Positions 42,415-51,587 are shown, numbered from the stretch's first letter. The stretch: 64,000 nt of DNA from Pseudarthrobacter sp. fls2-241-R2A-127 (GCF_030209355.1 NZ_JARVSF010000013.1:186001-250000), one strand, 5' to 3'. Made by a program: numbers and translations. The notes: a model not told the origin generated them from the sequence alone.

Positions 42415-42436
42415 AGACAAGAACGGAAAACAGGAC

Positions 42437-42664
42437 ATGACGCAGCCGCACCCGAACGAACCGAACTGGAAAGACGGATGTGCAGGAGAGGGAGTCTCGC
42501 CCGGAAAGGAATGCGCCGACTGCACCGGCCAGCGTGAGCACTTCGGCTACTCCCTGGTGGGAGGTCGATGGGCCCGCGGTGCCCGGCCGGTCCCCGCGCC
42601 CGTCACAAGGAAGAAGCGCCGCCTAAGGCCATCCGCGGCAGCGCCCGGCACCCCGACCAGATAA
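42437..42664 (+). CDS. Small CxxC protein, 75 aa
   Basis: Contains DGCAGEGVSPGKECADCTGQ and a basic tail (TRKKRRLRPS). May bind zinc and nucleic acid. In the replication operon. Confidence 0.5.
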   Translation: MTQPHPNEPNWKDGCAGEGVSPGKECADCTGQREHFGYSLVGGRWARGARPVPAPVTRKKRRLRPSAAAPGTPTR

Positions 42665-42712
42665 CTGCATACCCCGGCCGTGACGGCCGGTGACGACCGA
42701 AAGGCCAGACCC

Positions 42713-45700
42713 ATGACCACCCAGCGCACCCCCGTCACAGCTGAGACCGCGCTCTTCACGTTCTACGACATCGAATCGCTGTCGAACGTCTTCACGCTGT
42801 GCGCCTACACCCCGCGGCCGGGCCGCGCCGTCCACGACCTGGAGATCTTCTTCCTGGCCGACGACCCGGCGCTGGTCGCCTCCGTCGACCCCCAGGCCCT
42901 CTACGACACCGTGATCCGCTCCAACCCGGGGCTGCCCGCGGTCAGCGTCCAGCTTTGGAACCTCGGCAGCGAACGGGGCAGCCTCCGGCTCGCCGAACTG
43001 ATGGGCCTCTCGAACGCCGACCAGGTGTGCAACCACTCCGACCCAGGCGGGTACCCCGCGGCGCTGCGTCCGGTCTGCGACACAGACCCCGAATACGACC
43101 CGGCACTGCATCCGTTCCTTGCTGGCTACAACTCAATGAACTATGACACGACCATGGTCGCGCTCTACCTCAACGAGGCGTTTCCGGCCCCGGGCAGCGG
43201 TCGGCCGTTTCAGCCGACCACGGCCCGTACTCTGCGCGACCACAACGACCAGCTCTTCTCGTCCCAGCACATCGAGTACATGCCTGGCTACCTCGGCTGG
43301 GACGGGGCGGCTGCGAAGATCCGCCGCGCCATGCTTCACTCGGGCCGGCACCTGGACGTGGCCCGGCTGAACGAACTGCAGTCCAAGGTCAGCCTCAAGC
43401 GCCTGCTCGGGATGCTCGGCCGCCAGATCAAGGAATCCGAGAAGCTCAGCCATGACACGAGCATCGAGGCGGTAGAGGATCTCTATGAGCTGCTGGCCTA
43501 CAACGTCTCGGACTGCCTTGGTCTGGCCCAGCTGTTCCGGCACCCGGCGTACGCGAGCAACTTCGATCTCAAGGCCGCTCTGCTCACCCAGTTCACCGAA
43601 ACGGTGTTCACCAAGAACGGTGCGGTGCGCAAGGACCGGCTGGCAGTCGACTCCTCATCGGCAAAGTTCGTGGGCCGCATCCTCGCACCCTACGCCTCAC
43701 TGGATGACATCGAGGCGGTGTCCTTCGTATATCCGCACCCCGAGGTCGCTAAAGAACGCGGGATCGAGCCGGTCAACGTGCTCGACGAGTGCGTGCGCTT
43801 CTTCGAGGAGAACGTCGCGCCCGACCCGGCCACCCACTCCGAAGTGACTGCAGCCCAGCGCGAGGCCCACCGGCAATTCCTGCAAGTCGTGGCGTACTAC
43901 CGCTCGATCGAGGGGCAGAACTTCAACGACTCCGAGGAGTACCGCGACAAGTTCAGCCTTCCGGCCCGGTCTCTGCGCGATGTGCCCAAGACCCCGAACA
44001 ACGTGCCGTATTTCCGGGCGGACGCCTCGCCGTCGTCCTGCTTCGCCACGTTCTCCACCGGCGGCATCCATGGGGCCGAAGCCGACCTGTCGGTGTTCAA
44101 CGCCGAGAAGGTCGAGCACAACGATCAGACCATGATGCTCATCCGGGCAGCGCAGGCCTTCCCGGACGCAAAGGACTTCGTAGCAGAGGCCAAGCGTCAG
44201 CACGCCATGCTCCGCCTGCCCGACGGCACCTTCGTCGACAAGCGGCTGGTCCTGCTGGGTTCGGACCCGGAGAAGGTCAAGTACCGCAAGCCGAAGAAGG
44301 ACGACCCTGACCAGGCCGGGCAGCTCGCCCGCGCCCAGGCCCAGGTGCCTGACCCGGCGGACCTGTTGACCACCCAGCGGCCCGAGGCGGAGGCGCTGAA
44401 CGTCGTCCTGCCCGACGGCGGTGTCCTGGAAGGCAAGGTGGTACTCGCCAACAGCACGGCCACCAATGCCGCCTACCGCGATGAGCCGGCCAAGAAGAAG
44501 CCAGAGCTGTTCATCGCCAAGGAAGACGGCTCCGACAAGCTGCACCCGAAGTTCGCACGCACCTCGGCTGGCCTGGTGATCCACGAGGACTTCACCAGCT
44601 ACTACCCGAACCTGCTGCGCAACATGCGGGCGTTCTGGAACCCCGAGCTGGGTGAGGACCGCTACGCGAAGATCTTCTTCGACAAGGAGCGCTACGGCCA
44701 GGAGATCAAGGGGCTGAAGAAGCAGCTGGCCCAGCTTCCGGGCGACAGCCCTGAAGCTGCGCGGCTGAAGGCTCAGATCGCCGGGCTCGGCGTGCTGCGC
44801 AACGGCACGAAGCTGATCCTCAACTCGGCCTCGGGCGCAGGCGACGCAAGTCACCGCACGCCGATCCGGATGAACAACCGCATCATCTCGATGCGCATCC
44901 TTGGCCAGCTGTTCAGCTGGCGGATCGGACAGGCCCAGACCCTGGCCGGGGCGCGGATCATCTCCACCAACACCGACGGCCTCTACTCGGTCGTCGGCGG
45001 CGAGAACGGATTCGACGAAGCGACCAACAACCGGGTGCTCGCCGAGCAGCAGGAGGCCATCGGCGTCGACATCGAGCCTGAGCTGATGTTCCTCATCAGC
45101 AAGGACTCGAACAACCGCCTGGAGCTGGAGGCCCCGGAGCCGGGGCGGTCCGTGGCAGACAGTCCGATCATCGCCGCCGGTGGCGGCACGCTGGCCTGCC
45201 ACGCGGGCCCGACTCCGACGAAGTCGCTGGCCCACCCGGCCGTGATCGACTTCGCCCTGGCCCGCTACCTGCAGACGGTGGCGAGCAGGGGAGAGTCGGC
45301 GATCGCGGAGCCCTTCGACCTGATGCTGGGCCGGAAGGTGATCGAGGAGGCGGTCCTGGAGGACGACCCGATCCGGTCGCTCCTGCTGTTCCAGAACGTC
45401 ATCGCGGCCTCCCGCGGCTCGATCACCTACCCCTTCTCGGCTGCACCCATCGACCCCGCCGTGGGTGTGAAGTACAGCGAGCAGGGTCACGTGACCAACG
45501 TCCGCGACCCGCAGGTGCTGCAGATGGTCAACCGGGTGTTCATCGTCCGCGAGGGCACTGAGAACGCCCGGAGCCTGCTCAACGCCGGTGCCTGGAAGGT
45601 CACCGCGGCCAGCCAGGCCAAGCGCCGCGAGGAGGACATCGGCCGGACCAAGCGCGACCCGGTCGCGCTGGAGGTGCTGCGCCATCACGGCTGGGCCCGC

Positions 45701-45937
45701 TCCCGCGCCGAGGCCAGCATGTCGGACGGGCTCGCCGTGCTCCCGGACGACCAGGACGTCGTGGTGCGGCGCATTAACGCCATCGACCCAACCTGGTCGA
45801 TGGTCGTCGTCAACGACGACCTGCACCAGCTGCCGGCCGACCGGATCGAGCGGCTCATCGCCTCGCTGGACCTGGACACCTACGTCCGGATGCTCGAGGA
45901 GACGTTCACCAAGAACTGGATGAACGAGGCCGCCTGA
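42713..45937 (+). CDS. Family B DNA polymerase with proofreading exonuclease
   Basis: The 1074-residue enzyme likely replicates the plasmid. Exonuclease motifs: FTFYDIES (Exo I, near 20), LAGYNSMNYD (Exo II, near 140) and AYNVSDCLG (Exo III, near 263). Polymerase motifs: DFTSYYPNLLR (motif A, near 625), KLILNSASGAGD (motif B, near 701) and STNTDGLYS (motif C, near 751). Motif C is NTDG rather than the usual DTDS, and motif B has SASG for the usual YG. The enzyme is a divergent branch close to phage polymerases. ATG 42713 follows GAAAGG. Confidence 0.88.
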   Translation: MTTQRTPVTAETALFTFYDIESLSNVFTLCAYTPRPGRAVHDLEIFFLADDPALVASVDPQALYDTVIRSNPGLPAVSVQLWNLGSERGSLRLAELMGLSNADQVCNHSDPGGYPAALRPVCDTDPEYDPALHPFLAGYNSMNYDTTMVALYLNEAFPAPGSGRPFQPTTARTLRDHNDQLFSSQHIEYMPGYLGWDGAAAKIRRAMLHSGRHLDVARLNELQSKVSLKRLLGMLGRQIKESEKLSHDTSIEAVEDLYELLAYNVSDCLGLAQLFRHPAYASNFDLKAALLTQFTETVFTKNGAVRKDRLAVDSSSAKFVGRILAPYASLDDIEAVSFVYPHPEVAKERGIEPVNVLDECVRFFEENVAPDPATHSEVTAAQREAHRQFLQVVAYYRSIEGQNFNDSEEYRDKFSLPARSLRDVPKTPNNVPYFRADASPSSCFATFSTGGIHGAEADLSVFNAEKVEHNDQTMMLIRAAQAFPDAKDFVAEAKRQHAMLRLPDGTFVDKRLVLLGSDPEKVKYRKPKKDDPDQAGQLARAQAQVPDPADLLTTQRPEAEALNVVLPDGGVLEGKVVLANSTATNAAYRDEPAKKKPELFIAKEDGSDKLHPKFARTSAGLVIHEDFTSYYPNLLRNMRAFWNPELGEDRYAKIFFDKERYGQEIKGLKKQLAQLPGDSPEAARLKAQIAGLGVLRNGTKLILNSASGAGDASHRTPIRMNNRIISMRILGQLFSWRIGQAQTLAGARIISTNTDGLYSVVGGENGFDEATNNRVLAEQQEAIGVDIEPELMFLISKDSNNRLELEAPEPGRSVADSPIIAAGGGTLACHAGPTPTKSLAHPAVIDFALARYLQTVASRGESAIAEPFDLMLGRKVIEEAVLEDDPIRSLLLFQNVIAASRGSITYPFSAAPIDPAVGVKYSEQGHVTNVRDPQVLQMVNRVFIVREGTENARSLLNAGAWKVTAASQAKRREEDIGRTKRDPVALEVLRHHGWARSRAEASMSDGLAVLPDDQDVVVRRINAIDPTWSMVVVNDDLHQLPADRIERLIASLDLDTYVRMLEETFTKNWMNEAA

Positions 45938-45955
45938 GCCGATCGACCACAGCCC

Positions 45956-45990
45956 GCACAAGGGGGCCGCGGACGCCGCGGCCCCTTGTT
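45956..45990. terminator. Hairpin terminator
   Basis: ACAAGGGG(G)CCGCGG pairs with CCGCGGCCCCTTGT around ACG with one bulge. Confidence 0.65.
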
Positions 45991-46037
45991 CAACTCTGTG
46001 CACCATTGCGAATGGTTCCGTACAGATCATTCACTTC

Positions 46038-46053
46038 GAGTCATAATTGAGTA
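46038..46053. promoter_or_regulatory. Degenerate 16-bp operator
   Basis: GAGTCATAATTGAGTA keeps 12 of 16 positions of GACTCATAAATCAGTC and includes a -10-like CATAAT, 47 bp before the start at 46100. Confidence 0.4.
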
Positions 46054-46099
46054 CGAAAGGCAATTCAGGCTCGACACGACACGACCACGAGAGGCCATC

Positions 46100-46549
46100 A
46101 TGTCCCAGTCAACACTCCCTGTCCGCTCCACTGACCCGGAGACCTCCTACGCCGCCGCCGTGAAGGCCGCGCTCGGCGCATCCCGCGTCCGTCCCATCGT
46201 GCTCGACATCGTCCGCGAGAAGGGCCCGCTCACCCACGACGAGCTCATCGCCGCTTACCACGACCGCGTCGTCACCAGCCTCGGCGAGGTGCCGCGCTCC
46301 TCGGACTCCGTCATCCGCACCCGGCTCAAGGAGCTCGCCCACCAGGGCCTGGTGACCGTCGCCGACATCGACGGCTTCTCCAACTACGGCAATGCGGCCA
46401 AGCGCTGGGTCGTAGTCGACCCTGACGACCCGAGCTTCGTCTACGACCCGGACGCCATCGCTGCCTACATCGACGACGAGGACATCGTCGGCTTCGGGCA
46501 CTTCCTTGACGGCGACGCCTCCGACGCTGCCGGGACCGACGAGGACTGA
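46100..46549 (+). CDS. Winged-helix DNA-binding protein
   Basis: The 149-residue protein has a central winged helix (RPIVLDIVREKGPLTHDELI, then SVIRTRLKELAHQGLV) and an acidic tail. It is probably a regulator or replication accessory protein, first gene of the nuclease-helicase operon. The weak operator copy lies upstream. Confidence 0.65.
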   Translation: MSQSTLPVRSTDPETSYAAAVKAALGASRVRPIVLDIVREKGPLTHDELIAAYHDRVVTSLGEVPRSSDSVIRTRLKELAHQGLVTVADIDGFSNYGNAAKRWVVVDPDDPSFVYDPDAIAAYIDDEDIVGFGHFLDGDASDAAGTDED

Positions 46550-46555
46550 GGCCCC

Positions 46556-46885
46556 ATGCCGAGGAAGAAGAACCAGCGGGAGAAGGCCGTCGAGCAGTAC
46601 CTGCTCACGCAGTGCCGCCGGCACGGTCTGTTCTGCCTGAAGTTCGTGTCCCCGGCCCGCGGGGGCGTCCCCGACCGAATCGTCCTCACGCCCACCGGCA
46701 CGGTCTTCGTCGAGGTCAAGCGACCCGGCGGAGACCTCGAGAAGCGCCAGCGCGTCATGCACGCCAAGATGCGCCGTTTCGGTGCCGAGATCCACGTCGT
46801 GGATGACGAGCAGGCCGTCGACGCCTTCATCACCCACGTGCTCGGTTACCGCCGGATCGAGAGCCAGCAGAAAGCAGCATCATGA
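46556..46885 (+). CDS. VRR-NUC domain nuclease
   Basis: The 109-residue protein is essentially one VRR-NUC domain: GGVPDRIVLTPTGTVFVEVK carries the PD...E-x-K active site. Stand-alone phage versions of this size resolve branched or flap DNA in replication modules next to SNF2 helicases, as here. Six bases separate it from the winged-helix gene. Confidence 0.85.
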   Translation: MPRKKNQREKAVEQYLLTQCRRHGLFCLKFVSPARGGVPDRIVLTPTGTVFVEVKRPGGDLEKRQRVMHAKMRRFGAEIHVVDDEQAVDAFITHVLGYRRIESQQKAAS

Positions 46886-47301
46886 CCGCAACAGCCACGG
46901 CCGCGGGCCCGGAGACAGCCGCCCGCGACTACGAAACGAAAGACTCGGGATCACGCAGGGTCACCGCCTCCGGCATGCAGCGCGAGGTGAAGACAGGCCA
47001 GCCCCGCTTCGACCTGCTCGTACCGCTTCAGGTGCCCTACCAGGACCAGCTGCTCACAAGGACGGCCGCGCTCGTGGAGCGTGGAGCGCGCAAGTACGAC
47101 TCGCGCGACTGGGAGCAGGCCAGCACTGCCGCAGAGATGGAGGAGTTCCGCGCCAGCGCCTTCCGCCACTTCATGCAGTGGATGTGCGGCGAAGACGATG
47201 AGGACCACGCGGCTGCCGTGGTGTTCAACCTCCTGGCCGCGGAAAGCACCCGGACGGTGATCGCCCGCGGTGACGCCGGAACCCCGGAGGCCGCCCGATG
47301 A
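46882..47301 (+). CDS. dATP/dGTP diphosphohydrolase-like protein (DUF5664)
   Basis: The 139-residue protein shows the phage family pattern DSGSRRVTASGMQREVKTG, then GARKYDSRDWE, SAFRHFMQWMCGEDDEDHAAA. This is the N-terminal dNTP-diphosphohydrolase-like fold, with the EDDEDH acids as likely metal ligands. It would adjust dNTP pools. Coupled to both neighbours by ATGA overlaps. Confidence 0.7.
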   Translation: MTATATAAGPETAARDYETKDSGSRRVTASGMQREVKTGQPRFDLLVPLQVPYQDQLLTRTAALVERGARKYDSRDWEQASTAAEMEEFRASAFRHFMQWMCGEDDEDHAAAVVFNLLAAESTRTVIARGDAGTPEAAR

Positions 47302-48128
47302 GCGGCCGCGTCACCAAGGGCAACGGCCAGGCCACCTCGGCCTTCCGCCAGCTCACCCGGGCCGACCTGGGCACCTTCGATCGCGAGGCCACGGAGCTCG
47401 TGCTCGAAGCGATGCGGGCCGGCTGCGTTGGGCGTGTCTCGTCCCGGGGCCACGCCATCCTGCGCAACAATGCCGGCGGATCCGTCTCGGTGCCGCGCAA
47501 CATGACCTCACCCAACCGCACGGCGCAGAACGCCCGTGCCGACATGAAACGGCTGCTCGGCGGGCACCGGGCCGATCATGCAGTATCCGCCGCAGACCGC
47601 AGGCCACGCGGGAAACGGCAGATGACCGTCGCGGTGGCCTTCGTGGAGCACCCAGCCGCCTTCTCCCGCTGGTTCGACGCCCAGCCCGAGGGCCTGCCTG
47701 CGGACCAGCTCATCGAGGTCTCGTTCGACGGGGCCGGGGAGCCGGCCTTCCAGGCCGTGCCCGTCGACGCGCCCGCACAGCCCGATGCACCGGAACAAGA
47801 CCAGCCGGAGCCCGCGACGGCCCGGCCCACCCGCCGCCGGGGACACCTGATGATCGCGCCCGAGCCCGGGCAGGAAGCAGAGGACGACATGACCGCCGAG
47901 GCCAAGGAAGATTTGCCGTTTGCGACGCCCATACCCGATGCGGCCGTCGGGGATGCCTCTGCCGAAGCGGTGCTTGAGCGCGTACGCACCGCGCTGGGTG
48001 AGGACCCGCGTGTCACCGCCCTGCAGCGCAGGATCGTCGGGCTGGAGGCAGAGCTCGCCGCCCAGACACGCCGGGCCGATGACGCCGAGGTCCGCCTGGG
48101 CCTTATACGCGAGGCATTCCATGCCTGA
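47298..48128 (+). CDS. HicA-like domain fused to a long acidic tail
   Basis: Residues 30-95 resemble the HicA toxin/dsRNA-binding fold (LVLEAMRAGCVGRVSSRGHA with His52, then GGSVSVPRNM). The remaining 180 residues are acidic and Pro-rich with a terminal coiled helix. No HicB antitoxin is adjacent. It is embedded by overlaps in the replication operon, so it may bind RNA or DNA there instead of acting as a toxin. Confidence 0.5.
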   Translation: MSGRVTKGNGQATSAFRQLTRADLGTFDREATELVLEAMRAGCVGRVSSRGHAILRNNAGGSVSVPRNMTSPNRTAQNARADMKRLLGGHRADHAVSAADRRPRGKRQMTVAVAFVEHPAAFSRWFDAQPEGLPADQLIEVSFDGAGEPAFQAVPVDAPAQPDAPEQDQPEPATARPTRRRGHLMIAPEPGQEAEDDMTAEAKEDLPFATPIPDAAVGDASAEAVLERVRTALGEDPRVTALQRRIVGLEAELAAQTRRADDAEVRLGLIREAFHA

Positions 48129-48167
48129 TCCCGACTGCCGACAACCCACGAGAGGAGGCCGCACACC

Positions 48168-50036
48168 ATGACCACGACCATCGCACCACCGCAGCCGTCA
48201 CCCGCGCCCATCGTGCTCAAGCCCTACCAGCAGCAGATCCACGACTTCCTCGTCAGCCGCCCCTTCGCCGGAGCCTGGCTTGGTGTCGGAGCCGGGAAGA
48301 CGCTTTCGACCCTCAGCGTCCTGCAGACAGTCCGGCCGATGGGCCACATCCTCGTCGTCGCACCGATCGCGATCGCTCGCTCGACCTGGCTCGACGAGAT
48401 CGACAAATGGGGATTCCCGATCCGAACCAAGTCGCTCATCGTCAACGAGAACGACCGGAAGCTGCCCAAGGAGAAGCGACTGGAACGCTTTCGGGAAGTC
48501 TTCTCCGACCCGCCGACGATGTACTTCGTCAACCAGGAGTTGCTGACCCAGCCCTCCCAGGGTGCGCGTCTGCTCCAGCTGACCGGCGACCCTACCGGCG
48601 ATGCCATCGCCGCCGGGATCTCACCGGAGGCCGTGCGGCTGCGCGGGCTCATCGAGACGATCGGACCAATGGCCCAGGAGCAGCTGATCGGACACTTCCT
48701 GCAGCTGGCTGCCGGGCAGTCCGGAACCAAAGCCCCCACCAAGACCGCGGTCAAGGAGGCGATCAGCGAGCTCGTCACCCGCGGCGCGCTGGAGCGCGAG
48801 AGCCGCGACTGTCGCAGCTGCGGCGGCGACGGCTGCGCGCAGTGCCGCTACGGCCTGGTCGACCAGATGCCGATCCAGTCCATCAACGGACAGGACACCC
48901 TCATCTGGCCGTTTCAGACGGTGATCATCGACGAGTCGCAGGGCTTCAAGTCCCACAGCAGCGCCCGGTTCAAGGCCTTGAAGGCGGTCCGCCCGGCCAT
49001 CACGCGGCTCATCGAGCTGACCGGCACGCCGAGCCCGAACGGGCTGCACGACTTGTGGAGCCAGATCTACCTGCTCGACCAGGGCGAGGCCCTGGGCCGG
49101 ACCATCACGGAGTTCCGCAACCGGTGGTTCATCCCGAAGATGGTGCCTGGCACCACCACCCCGGCGAAGTGGATCCCGACCCCGAACGCCGAGGCCGAGA
49201 TCCATGAGGCCATCAGGCACCTGGTGATGAGCGCGCAGAACACCAACCTCAACCTGCCGGGCCTGACGATCCAGGACGCCAACGTCACCCTCCCGCCGGA
49301 CCTCATGCAGGCCTACAAGGAGTTCAGGCGCGACCTCGTGCTCGACGTCGTGAAGACCTACCAGGACGAGGACGGAAAGCTCACCCAGAGCGTTGAGTCG
49401 ATCGTCGCCGAGAACCAGGCGGTCCTCACCAGCAAACTGATGCAGTTCGCCTCGGGGACGCTCTACACGGCCGACCCGGAGGACCCGGCGACCAAGGGCC
49501 AGTACGAGGTTATCCACGACAAGAAGCTCGAAATGGCCGAGTACCTGGTGCGCAACAGCGGGGGAGACCCCGTGCTGGTCGCGTACCACTTCCGCTCTGA
49601 CCTGGAGCAGCTGATGGCGCGCTTCAAGAAGGCGGGCATCGACGCGCAGGTCTTTGACGGCTCGCGGGAGATGGTCCGCCGGTGGAACGCCAAGCAGATC
49701 CAGGTGATGCTGCTGCACCCCGCGGCGGCCGGCCACGGCCTGAACCTGCAGGACGGCGGCTCGACGATGATCTGGTACACGCTGCCGTTCTCGCTCGAGC
49801 ACTACCTGCAGACCAACGGCCGTCTCTACCGCACGGGGCAGACCAAGCCCGTGGTGATCCACCGGATTATCACCAAGGGCACTCAGGACGAGCGGATGCC
49901 CGGAGTCCTGGCAGAGAAGCAGCAGGTCCAGGACGACCTCATCTCGGCTGTGTCCGGCGAGGAGGCGATCCTCGTCGCCCTCGAGGAGGAGATCCAGGAC
50001 GACCTCAACGACCTGTGGGTCTCCGAACGGGTCTGA
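48168..50036 (+). CDS. SNF2-type DEAD-like helicase with zinc insertion
   Basis: The 622-residue ATPase has the P-loop WLGVGAGKTLS (near residue 40), VVAPIAIARSTW (motif Ia), VIIDESQGFK (DExQ-type motif II, near 254), LIELTGTPSPNG (motif III) and NGRLYRTGQTKPV (motif VI). Between motifs I and II lies CRSCGGDGCAQCRYG, a four-cysteine zinc knuckle. Such phage SNF2 helicases work with VRR-NUC and polymerase in replication or recombination. GAGAGGAGG precedes the start. Confidence 0.88.
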   Translation: MTTTIAPPQPSPAPIVLKPYQQQIHDFLVSRPFAGAWLGVGAGKTLSTLSVLQTVRPMGHILVVAPIAIARSTWLDEIDKWGFPIRTKSLIVNENDRKLPKEKRLERFREVFSDPPTMYFVNQELLTQPSQGARLLQLTGDPTGDAIAAGISPEAVRLRGLIETIGPMAQEQLIGHFLQLAAGQSGTKAPTKTAVKEAISELVTRGALERESRDCRSCGGDGCAQCRYGLVDQMPIQSINGQDTLIWPFQTVIIDESQGFKSHSSARFKALKAVRPAITRLIELTGTPSPNGLHDLWSQIYLLDQGEALGRTITEFRNRWFIPKMVPGTTTPAKWIPTPNAEAEIHEAIRHLVMSAQNTNLNLPGLTIQDANVTLPPDLMQAYKEFRRDLVLDVVKTYQDEDGKLTQSVESIVAENQAVLTSKLMQFASGTLYTADPEDPATKGQYEVIHDKKLEMAEYLVRNSGGDPVLVAYHFRSDLEQLMARFKKAGIDAQVFDGSREMVRRWNAKQIQVMLLHPAAAGHGLNLQDGGSTMIWYTLPFSLEHYLQTNGRLYRTGQTKPVVIHRIITKGTQDERMPGVLAEKQQVQDDLISAVSGEEAILVALEEEIQDDLNDLWVSERV

Positions 50037-50134
50037 CCAACCCATTCCGACGCCGCGGAGCGCCAGCCACACGCCGGCGCTCCGCGGCGCACCACCCCGA
50101 CCCCAGTGCCACCCGGCCCGAGGAGGACTGATCC

Positions 50135-51211
50135 ATGAATGACCCGAAGCACCAGGCCTGGCCCGACGGAGCGCGCGTGCGCTTCACCGCCGAGGCCAGG
50201 GAAGCCATGCAGGCGCGGCCCGGAACGAAGCCGCTGCGCGCACCGGCCCTCGGGCCGAACACGGACTACACGATCGACAACACCGACGACGGCCTGCACG
50301 ACGTCGTGCTGCGCGAGACCGGGGAACGCTACGGCGTGCTCTGGCTCCAGAGCGCAGAGCACGAACCCGTCGACCCCGACGTCGCGCTGCTCGAGGAGCT
50401 CTTCGACCGCGAGCTGCCGGCCAGCTTCGACCCCGCCCGGGGGACAAGGAGCGTCACTCGCCATCACGGAGCAGGGATGGCCACAGCCGGAGCCCGGCCC
50501 GCCACGACCGTAGTTCCGCGCGGCAACTGGATGCAGACCTACACGGGTCGCCGGTTCTACCCGCTGGACCCGCGGCCCGAGGACGTGGACATCGCCGACA
50601 TCGCACACGCGCTGTCCATGCAGTGCCGCTACAACGGCCACGTCCGCCGGTTCATGTCCGTCGCCGAGCACTGCGTACTCCTCTCGCGACTCGTCGCCCC
50701 GGAGCATGCGCTCTGGGCGTTGCTGCACGACGCGACAGAGGCATACGTGGGCGACATGGTCCGCCCGCTGAAGCTTCACATGCCGGAGTACCGGGCCGTC
50801 GAGGACGGCGTCATGGTCGCCATCGCCCAGAAGTTCAGCATCGACCCCGCCATGCCCGCCGAGGTGAAGCACGCCGACTCGCGGATCCTGCTCGACGAGC
50901 GCGCGGCGCTGCTGGGCGAGCCGGCGGGGGACTGGGAGGTTCCAGGTCAGCCCTTCGGGATCGAGATCCAGGCCTGGAGCCCGGATGCTGCCGAGCTCGA
51001 GTACCGCCTGCGCTTCGCCGAGCTGACTGGAGACCCGGCCGGTCTGCCCGTCGGGCTGTGCGGAGACCGGGAGGACCACCTGCCCCACACCCACCGCAGC
51101 GCCTCGCTTGGCGGGCTCTGGTGCTCCGCTGACCAGGACTCCCGCCTCCCCTGGGCCGCCGAACGTCGGCAGACCCAACCCGGAAACGCAGGAGAACAGC
51201 CCTATGGCTGA
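50135..51211 (+). CDS. Phage-type HD-domain phosphohydrolase (YfbR-like)
   Basis: Residues 130-290 form the HD domain: TGRRFYPLDP, DIADIAHALS, HVRRFMSVAEHC, ALLHDATEAYVGDMVRPLKL (HD near residue 196). Related enzymes remove phosphates from deoxynucleotides. The first 125 residues (GVLWLQSAEHEPVDPD) are unrelated and could be a small added domain; a linker start at the internal ATG encoding MATAGARPATT is possible. With the 46882 gene it suggests control of dNTP pools. Confidence 0.75.
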   Translation: MNDPKHQAWPDGARVRFTAEAREAMQARPGTKPLRAPALGPNTDYTIDNTDDGLHDVVLRETGERYGVLWLQSAEHEPVDPDVALLEELFDRELPASFDPARGTRSVTRHHGAGMATAGARPATTVVPRGNWMQTYTGRRFYPLDPRPEDVDIADIAHALSMQCRYNGHVRRFMSVAEHCVLLSRLVAPEHALWALLHDATEAYVGDMVRPLKLHMPEYRAVEDGVMVAIAQKFSIDPAMPAEVKHADSRILLDERAALLGEPAGDWEVPGQPFGIEIQAWSPDAAELEYRLRFAELTGDPAGLPVGLCGDREDHLPHTHRSASLGGLWCSADQDSRLPWAAERRQTQPGNAGEQPYG

Positions 51212-51258
51212 GACCAGGATGACCGGGACGGGACGCATCGCAGCTGGTTCATGACCGA

Positions 51259-51293
51259 CCGGTGACCGGCACCCTGCGGGTGCTGGTCACCGG
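51259..51293. terminator. Long hairpin without T run
   Basis: CCGGTGACC ... GGTCACCGG with an inner GCACCC-TGC-GGGTGC stem. Possible terminator or attenuator in the 200-bp gap before 51414. Confidence 0.5.
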
Positions 51294-51413
51294 AGGGCAC
51301 AGCGTCGGGGTCGGCAGGGCCGACCCGGGTGCCGGGGCAGTGATGCCGGGGGTCGGGTCCCGGCCCGGTCCCCCCTCATTGCCACGACACCACAACGAGA
51401 AGGAGCGAGTCCC

Positions 51414-51587
51414 ATGGCTGAGCAGCCCATCTACCGGCTCCCGCCTGCGGGCTGGTCGGACTTCGGCGCACACATAGACCAGCCGGAGGTCCGCCTCGAG
51501 TTCTCGGCCGAGACCGGCGAGGACGGGATGCCGCTCTGGGAGCGGCCCATCGACATCCGTCACGACGACCAGGAGGTCTCGCCATGA
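51414..51587 (+). CDS. Small protein, 57 aa
   Basis: AGAAGGAGCG precedes ATG 51414. The product begins MAEQPIYRLPPAGWSDFGAH. The stop overlaps the next start (ATGA). Unknown function. Confidence 0.55.
   Translation: MAEQPIYRLPPAGWSDFGAHIDQPEVRLEFSAETGEDGMPLWERPIDIRHDDQEVSP

Noticed and set aside
43697..46030. A 777-codon minus-strand frame
   Set aside because: Antisense to the polymerase gene, which carries clear exonuclease and polymerase motifs.
51204..51254. A 16-codon frame (MAETRMTGTGR...) after the HD gene
   Set aside because: It has a good ribosome site but is tiny and overlaps the HD stop; it looks like a remnant of the similar start MAEQP at 51414. Not supported as a gene.
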